A stretch of 27,011 bases of DNA from JBBIUS01 sp037440105 (GTDB taxonomy: Bacteria > Patescibacteriota > Patescibacteriia > XYB2-FULL-38-15), in NCBI GenBank assembly GCA_037440105.1, contig JBBIUS010000012.1, forward strand, positions 1 through 27,011. The letters are read 5' to 3'. The notes below the pieces were generated by a model, which saw only the letters and a list, made by a program, of their open reading frames with translations, did no database searches and was not told the DNA's origin. Below are positions 7,251 through 14,088 of this stretch, one piece after another (position 1 is the stretch's first letter; every line of letters starts with the position of its first letter). The position numbers and the translations under genes are program-made.

Positions 7251-7667
7251 ATGAAGAGGCAAGAGAATTTTTTTAAAAAAATTATCACTTCAAAGATTTT
7301 TTTGGTAGGTGGTTTAATAATTTTAGTTTTTTTTTCTTTGAGTTTAGGGAAAAGAATTTTTGAACAACGCAAGATTGACCAAGACATTAAAAATTTAGAG
7401 GAAGAAATCAAAGTTTTGGAAAGTCGCAATAGTGAATTATTAAAATTAATAGATTATCTTAATACTAATTTATATATCGAGGAAGCGGCTAGGCTAAAAT
7501 TAGGTTTGCAAAAACCTGGTGAATCAGTAGTGATTGTGCCAAATGAATTTTTGCAGCAAGAGAAGAAAAATGAAGAAAGAAAAGAGGATTCGTCATTTAG
7601 CGAAAGGACTATTTTAGAAAAGAGCAATGCAGTCAAGTGGTGGGACTACTTTTTTAAAAATAAATAA
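7251..7667 (+). CDS. ftsB: FtsB/DivIC-type septum formation initiator protein
   Basis: 138 residues from ATG 7251 (a TTG 15 bases upstream is less likely). A short basic N-terminus is followed by one membrane helix (IFLVGGLIILVFFSLSLG, about 17-34), then a coiled coil (IDQDIKNLEEEIKVLESRNSELLKL) and the conserved LGLQKPGESVVIV segment near the end of the divisome-binding region. FtsB/DivIC pairs with FtsL and FtsQ/DivIB to activate septal murein synthesis. The acidic, basic and Ser-rich tail after this segment is variable. It starts 28 bases after the PH-domain gene. Confidence 0.88.
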   Translation: MKRQENFFKKIITSKIFLVGGLIILVFFSLSLGKRIFEQRKIDQDIKNLEEEIKVLESRNSELLKLIDYLNTNLYIEEAARLKLGLQKPGESVVIVPNEFLQQEKKNEERKEDSSFSERTILEKSNAVKWWDYFFKNK

Positions 7668-7678
7668 AATTTAAACTA

Positions 7679-8719
7679 ATGACTTTTGATAAAGACAAAA
7701 ACAATAGTGATTTAATCATCGGCCAAGCAAATTTTCACGAGGTCGCAAAAAAAATTGAAAAACTGCCCGAAGTTCAAAATAGCAGTTTGGAAACTAAGAT
7801 TAATATTAAAAAATTAATTTTGGGAATAATTTTGGGTATTTTTGGCGTTCTCTTTTTTAGTTTATTTATTTTTGCCATTTGTTTTTATAAGTATGAATGG
7901 GAAAATGAATCTGTCGATAGATTAATAAAGATTATTCCTCTCCCTGCCGCGGTTGTGAACTGGGATTCATTACCTTATTATTCGTACCGTGAAGATTTAA
8001 AGGCATTGGTTAAATTTTACGAGAAACAAGAAAATGAACAAGTGGAATTTGAAATGCCCGACTTATTGGAAATCAAAAAGAACATTTTAGATAGAATGAT
8101 TAAGAACAAGTTGGCAGAGCAGATCGCAAAAAAAAGATATAATATAAGTATTGGTCGTCAGGAGATTGAACAAGAGTTTGGAAAAATAATTGACGAGAGC
8201 GGTTCGCAAGACCAAGTAGAAAAAATTTTAGAAGAGATCTATGGCTGGTCGAGCGAGCAATTTAAAGAAAAGGTTTTAAAACCGTTTTTATTACAGCAAA
8301 AACTTCAGGAAGCAGTGGCAAAAGATTTAAGTTTAAATTCAGATAATGAAAAAAGGGCCAAAGAAGTTTTAGCCCTGGTTAAAAAAGGCGAGGAGAAATT
8401 TGAAGATTTAGCAAAAAAATACAGCGAAGACCAGAGTTCTGAAATGGGCGGCGATTTAGGCTATTTTGGCCGTGGCATAATGGTAAAAGAGTTTGAAGAA
8501 GCGGCTTTCCGGCTCAACCCAGGCGAAACAAGCGATTTAGTGCAGACAAAGTACGGTTATCACATTATAAAAGTTGAAGAGGTCTTAAAAGACGAAGCCG
8601 GGCAAGTATCACAAGTTCATGCTAGGCATATTTTAATTAAAACAAAAGATTTAGATGAGTTTTTGGACGAAGAAATAGAAAGGGCAAAAATTTGGCGGTT
8701 TGTAAAAATTACGGATTAA
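7679..8719 (+). CDS. Membrane-anchored PpiC/SurA-type peptidyl-prolyl isomerase
   Basis: 346 residues. A cytoplasmic N-terminus of about 45 residues precedes one membrane helix (ILGIILGIFGVLFFSLFIFAICF, split here as ILGIILGIFGVLF and SLFIFAICF). A SurA-like chaperone region follows (ILDRMIKNKLAEQIAKKRYN...EIEQEFGK), then a parvulin domain: VLALVKKGEEKFEDLAKKYS, MGGDLGYFGRG, EFEEAAFRLNPGE and KYGYHIIKVEEV. A further VHARHILIKT resembles the opening of a second parvulin unit, cut short. It should help fold proteins outside the membrane. It begins 11 bases after ftsB and closes this gene run. Confidence 0.87.
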   Translation: MTFDKDKNNSDLIIGQANFHEVAKKIEKLPEVQNSSLETKINIKKLILGIILGIFGVLFFSLFIFAICFYKYEWENESVDRLIKIIPLPAAVVNWDSLPYYSYREDLKALVKFYEKQENEQVEFEMPDLLEIKKNILDRMIKNKLAEQIAKKRYNISIGRQEIEQEFGKIIDESGSQDQVEKILEEIYGWSSEQFKEKVLKPFLLQQKLQEAVAKDLSLNSDNEKRAKEVLALVKKGEEKFEDLAKKYSEDQSSEMGGDLGYFGRGIMVKEFEEAAFRLNPGETSDLVQTKYGYHIIKVEEVLKDEAGQVSQVHARHILIKTKDLDEFLDEEIERAKIWRFVKITD

Positions 8720-8766
8720 TATAGATTTTCGTCAGGTAACACAAAAATGGTTGCTTTGGATAAAAT

Positions 8767-8797
8767 AAAAAAAGCCGACAGTAAGATTTGTGTCAGC
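8767..8797 (-). terminator. Intrinsic terminator of the tRNA-Gly/tRNA-Thr unit
   Basis: Read on the minus strand, GCTGACA and TGTCGGC form a 7-bp stem (one T-G pair) with a 10-base loop, followed by seven T. It lies downstream of tRNA-Thr. Confidence 0.75.
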
Positions 8798-8840
8798 AGT
8801 TTCTGATTTTAAAAAGCGTTCTGCGTCTTAGAAGCATCTG

Positions 8841-8913
8841 AGCCGATGGTCGGTCTCGAACCGACAACCTATCGCTTACGAAGCGATTGCTCTACCAATT
8901 GAGCTACATCGGC
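8841..8913 (-). tRNA. tRNA-Thr (anticodon CGT)
   Basis: On the minus strand the 7-bp acceptor stem GCCGATG/CATCGGC, D-arm GCTC...GAGC, anticodon arm ATCGC-TTCGTAA-GCGAT and T-arm GTCGG-TTCGAGA-CCGAC fold fully. Positions 34-36 read CGT, so it decodes ACG. The discriminator base is T, and CCA is not encoded, so it must be added after transcription. The sequence is close to the known bacterial tRNA-Thr(CGU) type. Confidence 0.95.
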
Positions 8914-8975
8914 ATTAAATACGAGCAGAGGTTTACGAGTCATGTCGGCAAAGATGGATGCTAGAATCGAGCTGG

Positions 8976-9081
8976 CGCCTCCACACCAAATAAGCGAAAG
9001 AGGGGAATCGAACCCCCGCTTCTTGCTTGGGAAGCAAGCGTACTACCATTATACTACTCTCGCGGATTTGGCGTGGAGGCG
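8976..9081 (-). other. Complementary leader and trailer flanking tRNA-Gly
   Basis: The minus-strand leader CGCCTCCACGCCAAAT (from 9081-9066) pairs with the trailer ATTTGGTGTGGAGGCG (from 8991-8976) over all 16 positions, with one G-U pair. This puts the mature tRNA-Gly at the end of a long helix in the precursor RNA. Confidence 0.8.
8993..9063 (-). tRNA. tRNA-Gly (anticodon CCC)
   Basis: On the minus strand the acceptor stem GCGAGAG/CTTTCGC (one G-T pair), anticodon arm CTTGC-TTCCCAA-GCAAG and T-loop TTCGATT are present. The anticodon CCC reads GGG. The discriminator is T and CCA is not encoded. The bases just outside the tRNA (8976-8991 and 9066-9081) are complementary over 16 bp in the transcript. 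Confidence 0.95.
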
Positions 9082-9138
9082 ACATGCTGCCATTGCATTA
9101 GTCCCGGTCAAAAAAATTAAAAAAACAAATTTATTTTT

Positions 9139-9167
9139 ATTATATGGCATTAAAAATTAAAAATCAA
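9139..9167 (-). promoter_or_regulatory. Minus-strand promoter for the tRNA unit
   Basis: On the minus strand TTGATT (9167-9162), a 17-base spacer and a consensus TATAAT (9144-9139). Its -10 touches the first base of the rlpA-like start codon, and its -35 lies inside that gene, so the two divergent units share DNA. Confidence 0.6.
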
Positions 9168-9941
9168 TGGTGTATTTTAGTGTGGTGTTTGATTTTACTT
9201 GTGAGCGCAAGCATAGGAGAAAAAACAGGAGCGCAGATTGTAGACGGACAGGAAAACGAAATTAATATCTTTTCGCTCAAAATTGACGAACCAACTTTGG
9301 CGCGCGGTTATACAGCCTCTGTTTTTGAAAATAATTTTAGAGTAGGGATTTTCCCAGAGGTTTTAAGCGAAGAGACAGAGATTTTCTTTAAAGAATTTAC
9401 TGCGCCAGAGAAGTTTTTGCCTTTGCCTGATCCAAAAGAAAAGAAGTTAGTCAGTCATATTTTTGAATTTGATATTAAAAATAAAGAGGCTTTTTATAAT
9501 GAAAAACCGGTTATCATTGAAATTAAGTATCCTGCTGACTCAATAAATTTAAAAAAGATTTATTTTTGGGACAAAGGAATGGAAAAATGGAGAGAACTGC
9601 CTTCGAAAAGCATTTTAGAGCGAAATGTTGTAAGAGCGCCATTGCATCTGCCGTACGCAAGATTGGCAATTTTTGAAGATCCTAATATAATGGAAGTAGG
9701 AATAGCAAGTTGGTATAAATATCAGGATTGCAACTGCGCGGCTTCGCCTGATTGGCCAAAAGGTTCTCTGCTAAAAGTTATAAATCTTTCTGATAACAAT
9801 TATGTGGTAGTTATGGTTAATGATTATGGACCAGACCGCTCAATTCATCCTGAACGAGTGATAGACTTGGATGCCGTGGCATTTGAGAAACTCGCTCCAA
9901 AATGGCATGGCCTCATTAGAGTAAAAGTTGAGAAATTGTAA
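9144..9941 (+). CDS. RlpA-like double-psi beta-barrel secreted protein
   Basis: 265 residues. A hydrophobic N-terminal segment (WCILVWCLILLVSASIG, about 9-25) looks like a signal peptide or anchor. A middle region of beta-rich sequence without a named family precedes the C-terminal RlpA-like barrel (about 182-265): VGIASWYKY, CAASPDWPKGSLLKVINLSD, YVVVMVNDYGPD and RVIDLDAVAFEKL. RlpA proteins bind or cleave peptide-free murein at the septum. The Asp of the ND-GP motif is kept, but the His of the usual AAH-LP-G motif is replaced by S-P-D, so catalytic activity is doubtful. No Shine-Dalgarno precedes the ATG, and the minus-strand tRNA promoter overlaps its 5' end. ftsEX follows. Confidence 0.82.
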   Translation: MALKIKNQWCILVWCLILLVSASIGEKTGAQIVDGQENEINIFSLKIDEPTLARGYTASVFENNFRVGIFPEVLSEETEIFFKEFTAPEKFLPLPDPKEKKLVSHIFEFDIKNKEAFYNEKPVIIEIKYPADSINLKKIYFWDKGMEKWRELPSKSILERNVVRAPLHLPYARLAIFEDPNIMEVGIASWYKYQDCNCAASPDWPKGSLLKVINLSDNNYVVVMVNDYGPDRSIHPERVIDLDAVAFEKLAPKWHGLIRVKVEKL

Positions 9942-9950
9942 TTGCGAATC

Positions 9951-10006
9951 ACAAAACTAATTTAAGCAATCAAATCCAATTCGCATTGATTCGCAAGGGC
10001 GTAAGA
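9951..10006. repeat. Intergenic inverted repeat upstream of ftsE
   Basis: TTGCGAATCA near 9952 and TGATTCGCAA near 9987-9997 are exact reverse complements with AT-rich spacer between them. It lies in the gap between the RlpA-like gene and ftsE. Confidence 0.6.
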
Positions 10007-10095
10007 GTAGAATTTGCATTTAATCGTGGTGTAGTGTTTAATCGTTTAAATGTTTAGCCGGCGGCTGGAATTTGCGCTGATTAGTGTTATAATAT

Positions 10096-10776
10096 ATGAT
10101 CAAGTTTCAAGATGTTACAAAAATTTATTTTCCAAACACTGTTGCCCTTAAGGATGTAAATCTTACCATTGAACCAGGGGAATTTGTTTCTATTGTTGGG
10201 CAGTCAGGGACAGGAAAAACAACATTAGTTAAACTTTTGACTGCCGAAGAGAAAGTGACAAGCGGAAAAATTATTTTAGGCGATTGGGACATTACCAATG
10301 TTAAACAGAGAGAGATTCCGTCCCTAAGGCGGCAGATCGGGGTAATTTTTCAAGACTTTAAACTACTTCCTAAAAAAACTGTTTTTGAAAACATTGCTTT
10401 TGCCCTTGAAGTTTGTGGCGCTTCATCGAAAAGAATCAAAAACATTGTTCCTCAAATTTTGCGCATTGTTGATTTGGGGGAAAAAGCTGATCGTTACCCA
10501 AAACAGCTTTCGGGAGGCGAACAGCAGCGGGTAGCGATCGCCCGTTCTTTGGTCCACCGTCCAAAAATTTTAGTAGCCGATGAACCAACCGGAAATCTTG
10601 ACGCTATAAATACAAGAGAAATCGCTGATTTGCTTTTAAAAATTAATGAATTCGGCACTACAGTCCTTTTGGTTTCCCATAATCGCGAATTAGTCAATTC
10701 TTTGCAAAAAAGAGTGGTTACCATTGATCAAGGAATAATTATTGCCGACCAAAAAGTTGGCAAATATCTACTTTGA
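10096..10776 (+). CDS. ftsE: Cell division ATP-binding protein FtsE
   Basis: 226 residues, the normal length. Walker A GQSGTGKTT is at 35-43, the Q-loop follows in GVIFQDFKLLP, the ABC signature LSGGEQQR is at 138-145, Walker B ILVADEPTGNLD at about 158-169 and the H-loop VSHN at 193-196. FtsE is the cytoplasmic ATPase that drives FtsX and so controls murein hydrolases at the septum. ftsX lies directly downstream. The start codon is fixed by the alignment (MIKFQDVTKIY) and no other start is available, yet a TGTTATAAT extended -10-like sequence ends two bases before it. Confidence 0.95.
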   Translation: MIKFQDVTKIYFPNTVALKDVNLTIEPGEFVSIVGQSGTGKTTLVKLLTAEEKVTSGKIILGDWDITNVKQREIPSLRRQIGVIFQDFKLLPKKTVFENIAFALEVCGASSKRIKNIVPQILRIVDLGEKADRYPKQLSGGEQQRVAIARSLVHRPKILVADEPTGNLDAINTREIADLLLKINEFGTTVLLVSHNRELVNSLQKRVVTIDQGIIIADQKVGKYLL

Positions 10777-10800
10777 TTATAAATATAATAAATTATAAAT

Positions 10801-10847
10801 TCCTAATAATGTCTAATAAGTCAAAAAGATTGGAGACAGTATTAGGA
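10801..10847. repeat. Inverted repeat between ftsE and ftsX
   Basis: TCCTAATAATGTC (10801-10813) and GACAGTATTAGGA (10835-10847) pair over 12 of 13 positions. It has no T-run, so it is a repeat remnant or an RNA structure between two co-transcribed genes. Confidence 0.6.
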
Positions 10848-10870
10848 CTTTGAGTGATTATTGTACTACA

Positions 10871-11785
10871 ATGTTTGTTGCTTTTTCTCGCGTTATAAAA
10901 TTTTCATTGCAAGATTTTTGGAGAAATTTTTGGCTTTCTGCTGCTACGATCGCTGTTTTGGTTCTTACATTGATTTCTGTTAATTTTTTGATTCTTTTGA
11001 ATGCGTTAACCGGGACAGCCATTGCTGAAGTTAAAGAAAAAATTGATGTGAGTATTTATTTCAAGAAAGATGTTTCTGAAAGTCAAATTGGAAATATTAG
11101 ATCGTATCTTTTAAGTTTGCCGCAGGTTAAAACTGTGGAATATATTTCCCGAGATTATGCCTTGGCTACTTTTGAAAAAAAATATCAAAAAAATCAAGCG
11201 ATTTTAGAATCATTAAAGGAAATTGAAGAAAATCCTTTAGGGGCAACTTTAATAATTAAAGTCCATGATCCGAAAGATTACCCAACAATTTTGAAAGTTT
11301 TTGATGATCCGCAGTATGAAAATATTATCCAAGATAAAAATTTTGACGATCATGAACTGGTTATTAAAAGAATAGAATCAATATCAGACAAGGCTAGAAA
11401 GACAGGGGTAGGAATCACTGGTGTTTTTGCCGTAGTCGCTGTTTTGATAGGTTTTAATACTGTTCGAATGGCTATTTACACTCATCGCGAAGAAATCGGT
11501 ATTATGAAATTAGTCGGGGCAGCCAATTGGTTTGTTCGCTCGCCTTATATAATCAACGGCGTTTTTTACGGTTTATTTGCTGTCCTTTTTGCCATCATCA
11601 TTATTTATCCGCTGGTCGGCTTTGCTGAACCATATTTAGCTGGTTTTTTTGAAAATTCAAATTTCAATCTTTTAGAATATTTTACAGAGAATTTCTTAAA
11701 AATTTTCGGTTGGCAGTTTGCGGGAATAGTTTTTTTGAATATGGTAACAAGTAGTTTAGCGGTTGGTAGGTACTTGAAGGTTTGA
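10871..11785 (+). CDS. ftsX: Cell division permease-like protein FtsX
   Basis: 304 residues from ATG 10871; an upstream TTG at 10850 is in frame but adds residues foreign to the family. The topology is that of FtsX: a first membrane helix (LSAATIAVLVLTLISVNFLILL, written in parts LSAATIAVLVLTLIS and VNFLILL), an extracellular domain of about 130 residues (VDVSIYF-type opening IDVSIYFKKDVSESQI), then three helices near the C-terminus (GVFAVVAVLIGFNTV, GVFYGLFAVLFAIIIIYPLVG, FAGIVFLNMVTSSLAVG). It contains the EEIGIMKLVGA coupling segment that contacts FtsE. It couples ATP use by FtsE to murein hydrolases outside the cell. A promoter for tRNA-Gln overlaps its stop codon. Confidence 0.94.
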   Translation: MFVAFSRVIKFSLQDFWRNFWLSAATIAVLVLTLISVNFLILLNALTGTAIAEVKEKIDVSIYFKKDVSESQIGNIRSYLLSLPQVKTVEYISRDYALATFEKKYQKNQAILESLKEIEENPLGATLIIKVHDPKDYPTILKVFDDPQYENIIQDKNFDDHELVIKRIESISDKARKTGVGITGVFAVVAVLIGFNTVRMAIYTHREEIGIMKLVGAANWFVRSPYIINGVFYGLFAVLFAIIIIYPLVGFAEPYLAGFFENSNFNLLEYFTENFLKIFGWQFAGIVFLNMVTSSLAVGRYLKV

Positions 11786-11802
11786 AAGGAAAAAGATAAA
11801 AT
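11774..11802 (+). promoter_or_regulatory. Probable promoter for tRNA-Gln
   Basis: TTGAAG (11774-11779), 17-base spacer and TAAAAT (11797-11802), overlapping the ftsX stop. Transcription would begin near 11809, inside the ATCTGTATT hairpin that precedes the tRNA. Confidence 0.45.
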
Positions 11803-11832
11803 ACAGATAAAGTAAGAATCTGTATTTTTTAA
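11798..11832 (+). terminator. Intrinsic terminator after ftsX
   Basis: AAATACAGAT and ATCTGTATTT pair over 10 bp with a 9-base loop and continue into a T-run. The tRNA-Gln begins only a few bases later. Confidence 0.65.
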
Positions 11833-11837
11833 TTTAT

Positions 11838-11911
11838 TCCGGGGTCGTCTAATGGTAGGACAGCAGCCTTTGGAGCTGCTTATCTTGGTTCGAATCCAAG
11901 CCCCGGAGCCA
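11838..11911 (+). tRNA. tRNA-Gln (anticodon TTG), CCA encoded
   Basis: Acceptor TCCGGGG/CCCCGGA, D-arm GTCT...GGAC, anticodon arm GCAGC-CTTTGGA-GCTGC and T-arm CTTGG-TTCGAAT-CCAAG fold fully. The anticodon is TTG, with discriminator G as usual for tRNA-Gln. Unlike the other two tRNAs here, the CCA end (11909-11911) is in the DNA. Its last 20 bases recur downstream. Confidence 0.96.
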
Positions 11912-11918
11912 AGGGAAA

Positions 11919-11950
11919 ATCTCGACTTTTGTCGAGATATTTCTTTGTTT
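11919..11950 (+). terminator. Hairpin after tRNA-Gln, probable terminator
   Basis: ATCTCGAC and GTCGAGAT form an 8-bp stem with a TTTT loop, followed by a T-rich but interrupted tract. Confidence 0.6.
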
Positions 11951-12012
11951 TGCGGGAATGATTTGACCGAGTCCCTGTCAGGCCGTTACAGCCGACTTCG
12001 CACCGAGGAGTT

Positions 12013-12032
12013 TTCGAATCCAAGCCCCGGAG
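12013..12032 (+). repeat. Second copy of the tRNA-Gln 3' end (att-like)
   Basis: TTCGAATCCAAGCCCCGGAG is identical to tRNA-Gln 11889-11908 over all 20 bases. The rest of a tRNA is absent. This is the pattern left when an element integrates into the 3' end of a tRNA gene. Confidence 0.8.
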
Positions 12033-12127
12033 TTATGCGCAGAAGACTTTTCATTTTGTTAAAACTAAGGTTTAGAATTTTGTTTTGAAAAACAACGGCT
12101 TGGATGAGAACGGGAAAGGGGTCGGGA

Positions 12128-12201
12128 AAACGGGAGTTTTCCCGTTTGTGGAAGCATTGAAACCGCAAGGTTTCAAAACGCAGTCCTGACTGCGTCAGGA
12201 C
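12128..12201 (+). other. Block of three compact hairpins between the att-like copies
   Basis: AAACGGGA-GTTT-TCCCGTTT (12128-12147), TTGAAACC-GCAA-GGTTTCAA (12157-12176, a GNRA tetraloop) and CGCAGT-CCTG-ACTGCG (12179-12194), the last competing with GTCCTGA/TCAGGAC (12184-12201). No credible gene covers the stretch from 11912 to 12354, which otherwise holds only the tRNA fragments and AT-rich DNA. Confidence 0.6.
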
Positions 12202-12210
12202 GAGCAGTGA

Positions 12211-12230
12211 GAATCCAAGTCCCGGAGCCA
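12211..12230 (+). repeat. Third copy of the tRNA-Gln 3' end (att-like)
   Basis: GAATCCAAGTCCCGGAGCCA matches tRNA-Gln 11892-11911 at 19 of 20 bases, including the CCA. It is 179 bases after the second copy. Confidence 0.8.
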
Positions 12231-12343
12231 AAAATAAAGTTTTTAATTAAATTAAAAATACTGAAATTTTTTTAGTTTTTTTCGTTTATTAATAAATAGA
12301 TATTTGATAAGAAAAGCGGTTAACATATTTTATAAATAACTAA

Positions 12344-12349
12344 TATAAA
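12344..12349 (+). promoter_or_regulatory. Possible promoter immediately before the SH3b gene
   Basis: TTAACA at 12320-12325, an 18-base spacer and TATAAA at 12344-12349. Transcription would begin at about the A of the ATG at 12355, which would give a leaderless mRNA. Confidence 0.4.
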
Positions 12350-12354
12350 ATTTT

Positions 12355-13068
12355 ATGCAAAAACAAGTAACTTTTATTACAATTTTAATTTTTTCTTTAA
12401 TTGTTTTGCAGCCGGTGAGTTCTGTCCAAGCCGGCGAGTGCTGCGGATGCGACCCAGTTTGTGAACGTGATTTGCGGGGCGAAGTAATTATCAGTGCTTA
12501 TGTTAGAAACGAACCGTGCATGGAAGGTTCAACAATTTTGAGGACAGTGATTCAAGGATCAGTGATAAAGATAATCGGCGAAACCGACGGTTGGTATAAA
12601 GTTATGTTGGCTGATGGAACAGTTGGTTGGGTTGGAGCCAGATTAATGCAAATCACCGACAAACCATTAACTAACACTTCTGGCACAACAAGCGGAACTT
12701 CATCAACTAGTTTAACAAAATATCTTGGTTACATTTTTTTGGCGGTAGAAAAAAATGGTGAAGCATATTATTATCCGGTAGACCAAAAAGCCTATTATCT
12801 TGGCCGTCCGGCTGATGCTTTTAATATTATGAAAAATTTAGGTCTTGGCGCAAAGCATGATTTTATTCATAACACTACTTATTTTTCTGGCCATGTGGTT
12901 GGCAGAATTTTACTTGATGTAGAAGCGCACGGTGAAGCATATTACATTTATCCAAAAGACAGAAAAAAATATTATTTAGGACGACCTGATGATGCCTTTG
13001 CTATTATGCGCAATCTTGGTTTAGGTATTAGTAATGCTAATTTAAGTCTTTTGCCAATTGCCCAATAG
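12355..13068 (+). CDS. Secreted SH3b protein with two YLGRP-type surface repeats
   Basis: 237 residues. Residues 1-27 form a signal peptide ending near VQAGE. A Cys-rich stretch (CCGCDPVCERD) precedes a bacterial SH3 domain (about 42-100: VIISAYVRNEPCMEGSTIL, then DGWYKVMLADGTVGWVGARLM). After a Thr/Ser linker come two copies of a roughly 43-residue repeat: GEAYYYPVDQKAYYLGRPADAF and GEAYYIYPKDRKKYYLGRPDDAF, each ending IM-NLGLG. I recall this GEAYY...YYLGRPDAF repeat from many CPR surface proteins; I know no assigned function. SH3b domains often bind murein peptides, so wall attachment is likely. A terminator follows. Confidence 0.85.
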   Translation: MQKQVTFITILIFSLIVLQPVSSVQAGECCGCDPVCERDLRGEVIISAYVRNEPCMEGSTILRTVIQGSVIKIIGETDGWYKVMLADGTVGWVGARLMQITDKPLTNTSGTTSGTSSTSLTKYLGYIFLAVEKNGEAYYYPVDQKAYYLGRPADAFNIMKNLGLGAKHDFIHNTTYFSGHVVGRILLDVEAHGEAYYIYPKDRKKYYLGRPDDAFAIMRNLGLGISNANLSLLPIAQ

Positions 13069-13088
13069 CCATTTAAAAAATTATTTTT

Positions 13089-13122
13089 AAAAAGAGGGTT
13101 CGTGAGCAAATCCTCTTTTTTT
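13089..13122 (+). terminator. Intrinsic terminator after the SH3b gene
   Basis: AAAAAGAGGG and TCCTCTTTTT pair over 10 positions (one G-T) with a 12-base loop and run into T's. Confidence 0.85.
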
Positions 13123-13209
13123 AAGATTTGATTTGTGTTAAAATAAACTAAAGAAATGCAAGGGTCAATTGTATTCTGAGAATTCGATTGTGATAACATT
13201 GGAATTTTT

Positions 13210-14088
13210 ATGAGATATCAAGAATTAATAAATCAGTTTTGTAAAAAAAATCTGAAATTAATTTCGTATGGCTCTGTCAAAGAAAAGAAAATTTATCCTC
13301 TTTACAAAATAGTTGTTAATAATAACTCTAAAAAAACTTTACTAATAACCTCAGGTTTTCATGGCGAAGAATACAATGGTCCTATTTCACTTTTAAACAT
13401 TGTTAATGAAATAATTGATTACGCGAGGAAGAAAAAAGTTAATTTAGTAATTTATCCTTGTGTCAATCCGTCAGGTTTTGATTTAAGAAAAAGATACAAT
13501 GCAAGCAACGAAAAACCAAACAACGATTTTTTGAGATACGAAATCAAAAAAGGAATCTGGACATCAATTATTCATCCGAAGCAAAAATTTTTGACGTGTA
13601 AGTTTATTTGGTCAAGGGCAAAAGAGATAAAATTGCTTCAAAAAGATTTAAAAAAATGGGGGGTAATGCCGGTAGGTATTTTAGATATTCACCAGGATAA
13701 TGAACTGCCAAAGTGCGATTTTTATTCTTATATTTTGGATAAAAAAAATGTCTATAGGAAAATTATGGCAAAATTGGATCGTATCGCAGCAAGATGCTGT
13801 AATGTCAAATCTTTTATGGTCGACGAGGAAGGGCGAGAATTTAATGATACAATAGACAAGGAAGGTTTTATTATGATTCATGACGGCACTATCACTGATA
13901 TGTTTTATAGACTCGGCTCATCTTTTTCCGCAGTATCTGAAACAAATGTAAAAACACCGCTTAGAAAAGTTTTGGTAATTAACAAAATTTGGATTAAAGA
14001 GTTAATAAATTTAATTTCAAAATGCAAACAGGGAGATAAAAAATTAAATATTAAATTTAGAAATTTATGGGCAAAAAAGATTTCTTGA
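13210..14088 (+). CDS. M14-family zinc carboxypeptidase-like protein
   Basis: 292 residues. The zinc ligands of the M14 fold are present: H51 and E54 in SGFHGEEYNG, and H161 in GILDIHQD. NPSGFDLRKRYN (87-98) supplies the Arg residues that hold the substrate carboxylate, and E244 in SETNVKTPL is placed as the catalytic base. Members trim C-terminal residues from peptides, including murein stem peptides, or act as amidases or deacylases on small molecules; which applies here is unclear. There is no signal peptide, so a cytoplasmic role such as peptide recycling is likely. Its last 22 bases overlap the ytxH-like gene, suggesting coupled translation. Confidence 0.82.
   Translation: MRYQELINQFCKKNLKLISYGSVKEKKIYPLYKIVVNNNSKKTLLITSGFHGEEYNGPISLLNIVNEIIDYARKKKVNLVIYPCVNPSGFDLRKRYNASNEKPNNDFLRYEIKKGIWTSIIHPKQKFLTCKFIWSRAKEIKLLQKDLKKWGVMPVGILDIHQDNELPKCDFYSYILDKKNVYRKIMAKLDRIAARCCNVKSFMVDEEGREFNDTIDKEGFIMIHDGTITDMFYRLGSSFSAVSETNVKTPLRKVLVINKIWIKELINLISKCKQGDKKLNIKFRNLWAKKIS

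Noticed and set aside
8942..9160. Plus-strand open frame across the two tRNA genes
   Set aside because: It is antisense to tRNA-Gly and its product resembles no protein; the tRNA folds explain the sequence.
10085..10093. TGTTATAAT extended -10-like sequence two bases before the ftsE ATG
   Set aside because: Transcription would begin after the start codon and ftsE has no later start, so it cannot serve this gene as it stands; AT-rich chance is likely.
11852..12088. Plus-strand open frame starting in tRNA-Gln
   Set aside because: It runs through the tRNA and its repeated 3' end and has no gene-like signals.
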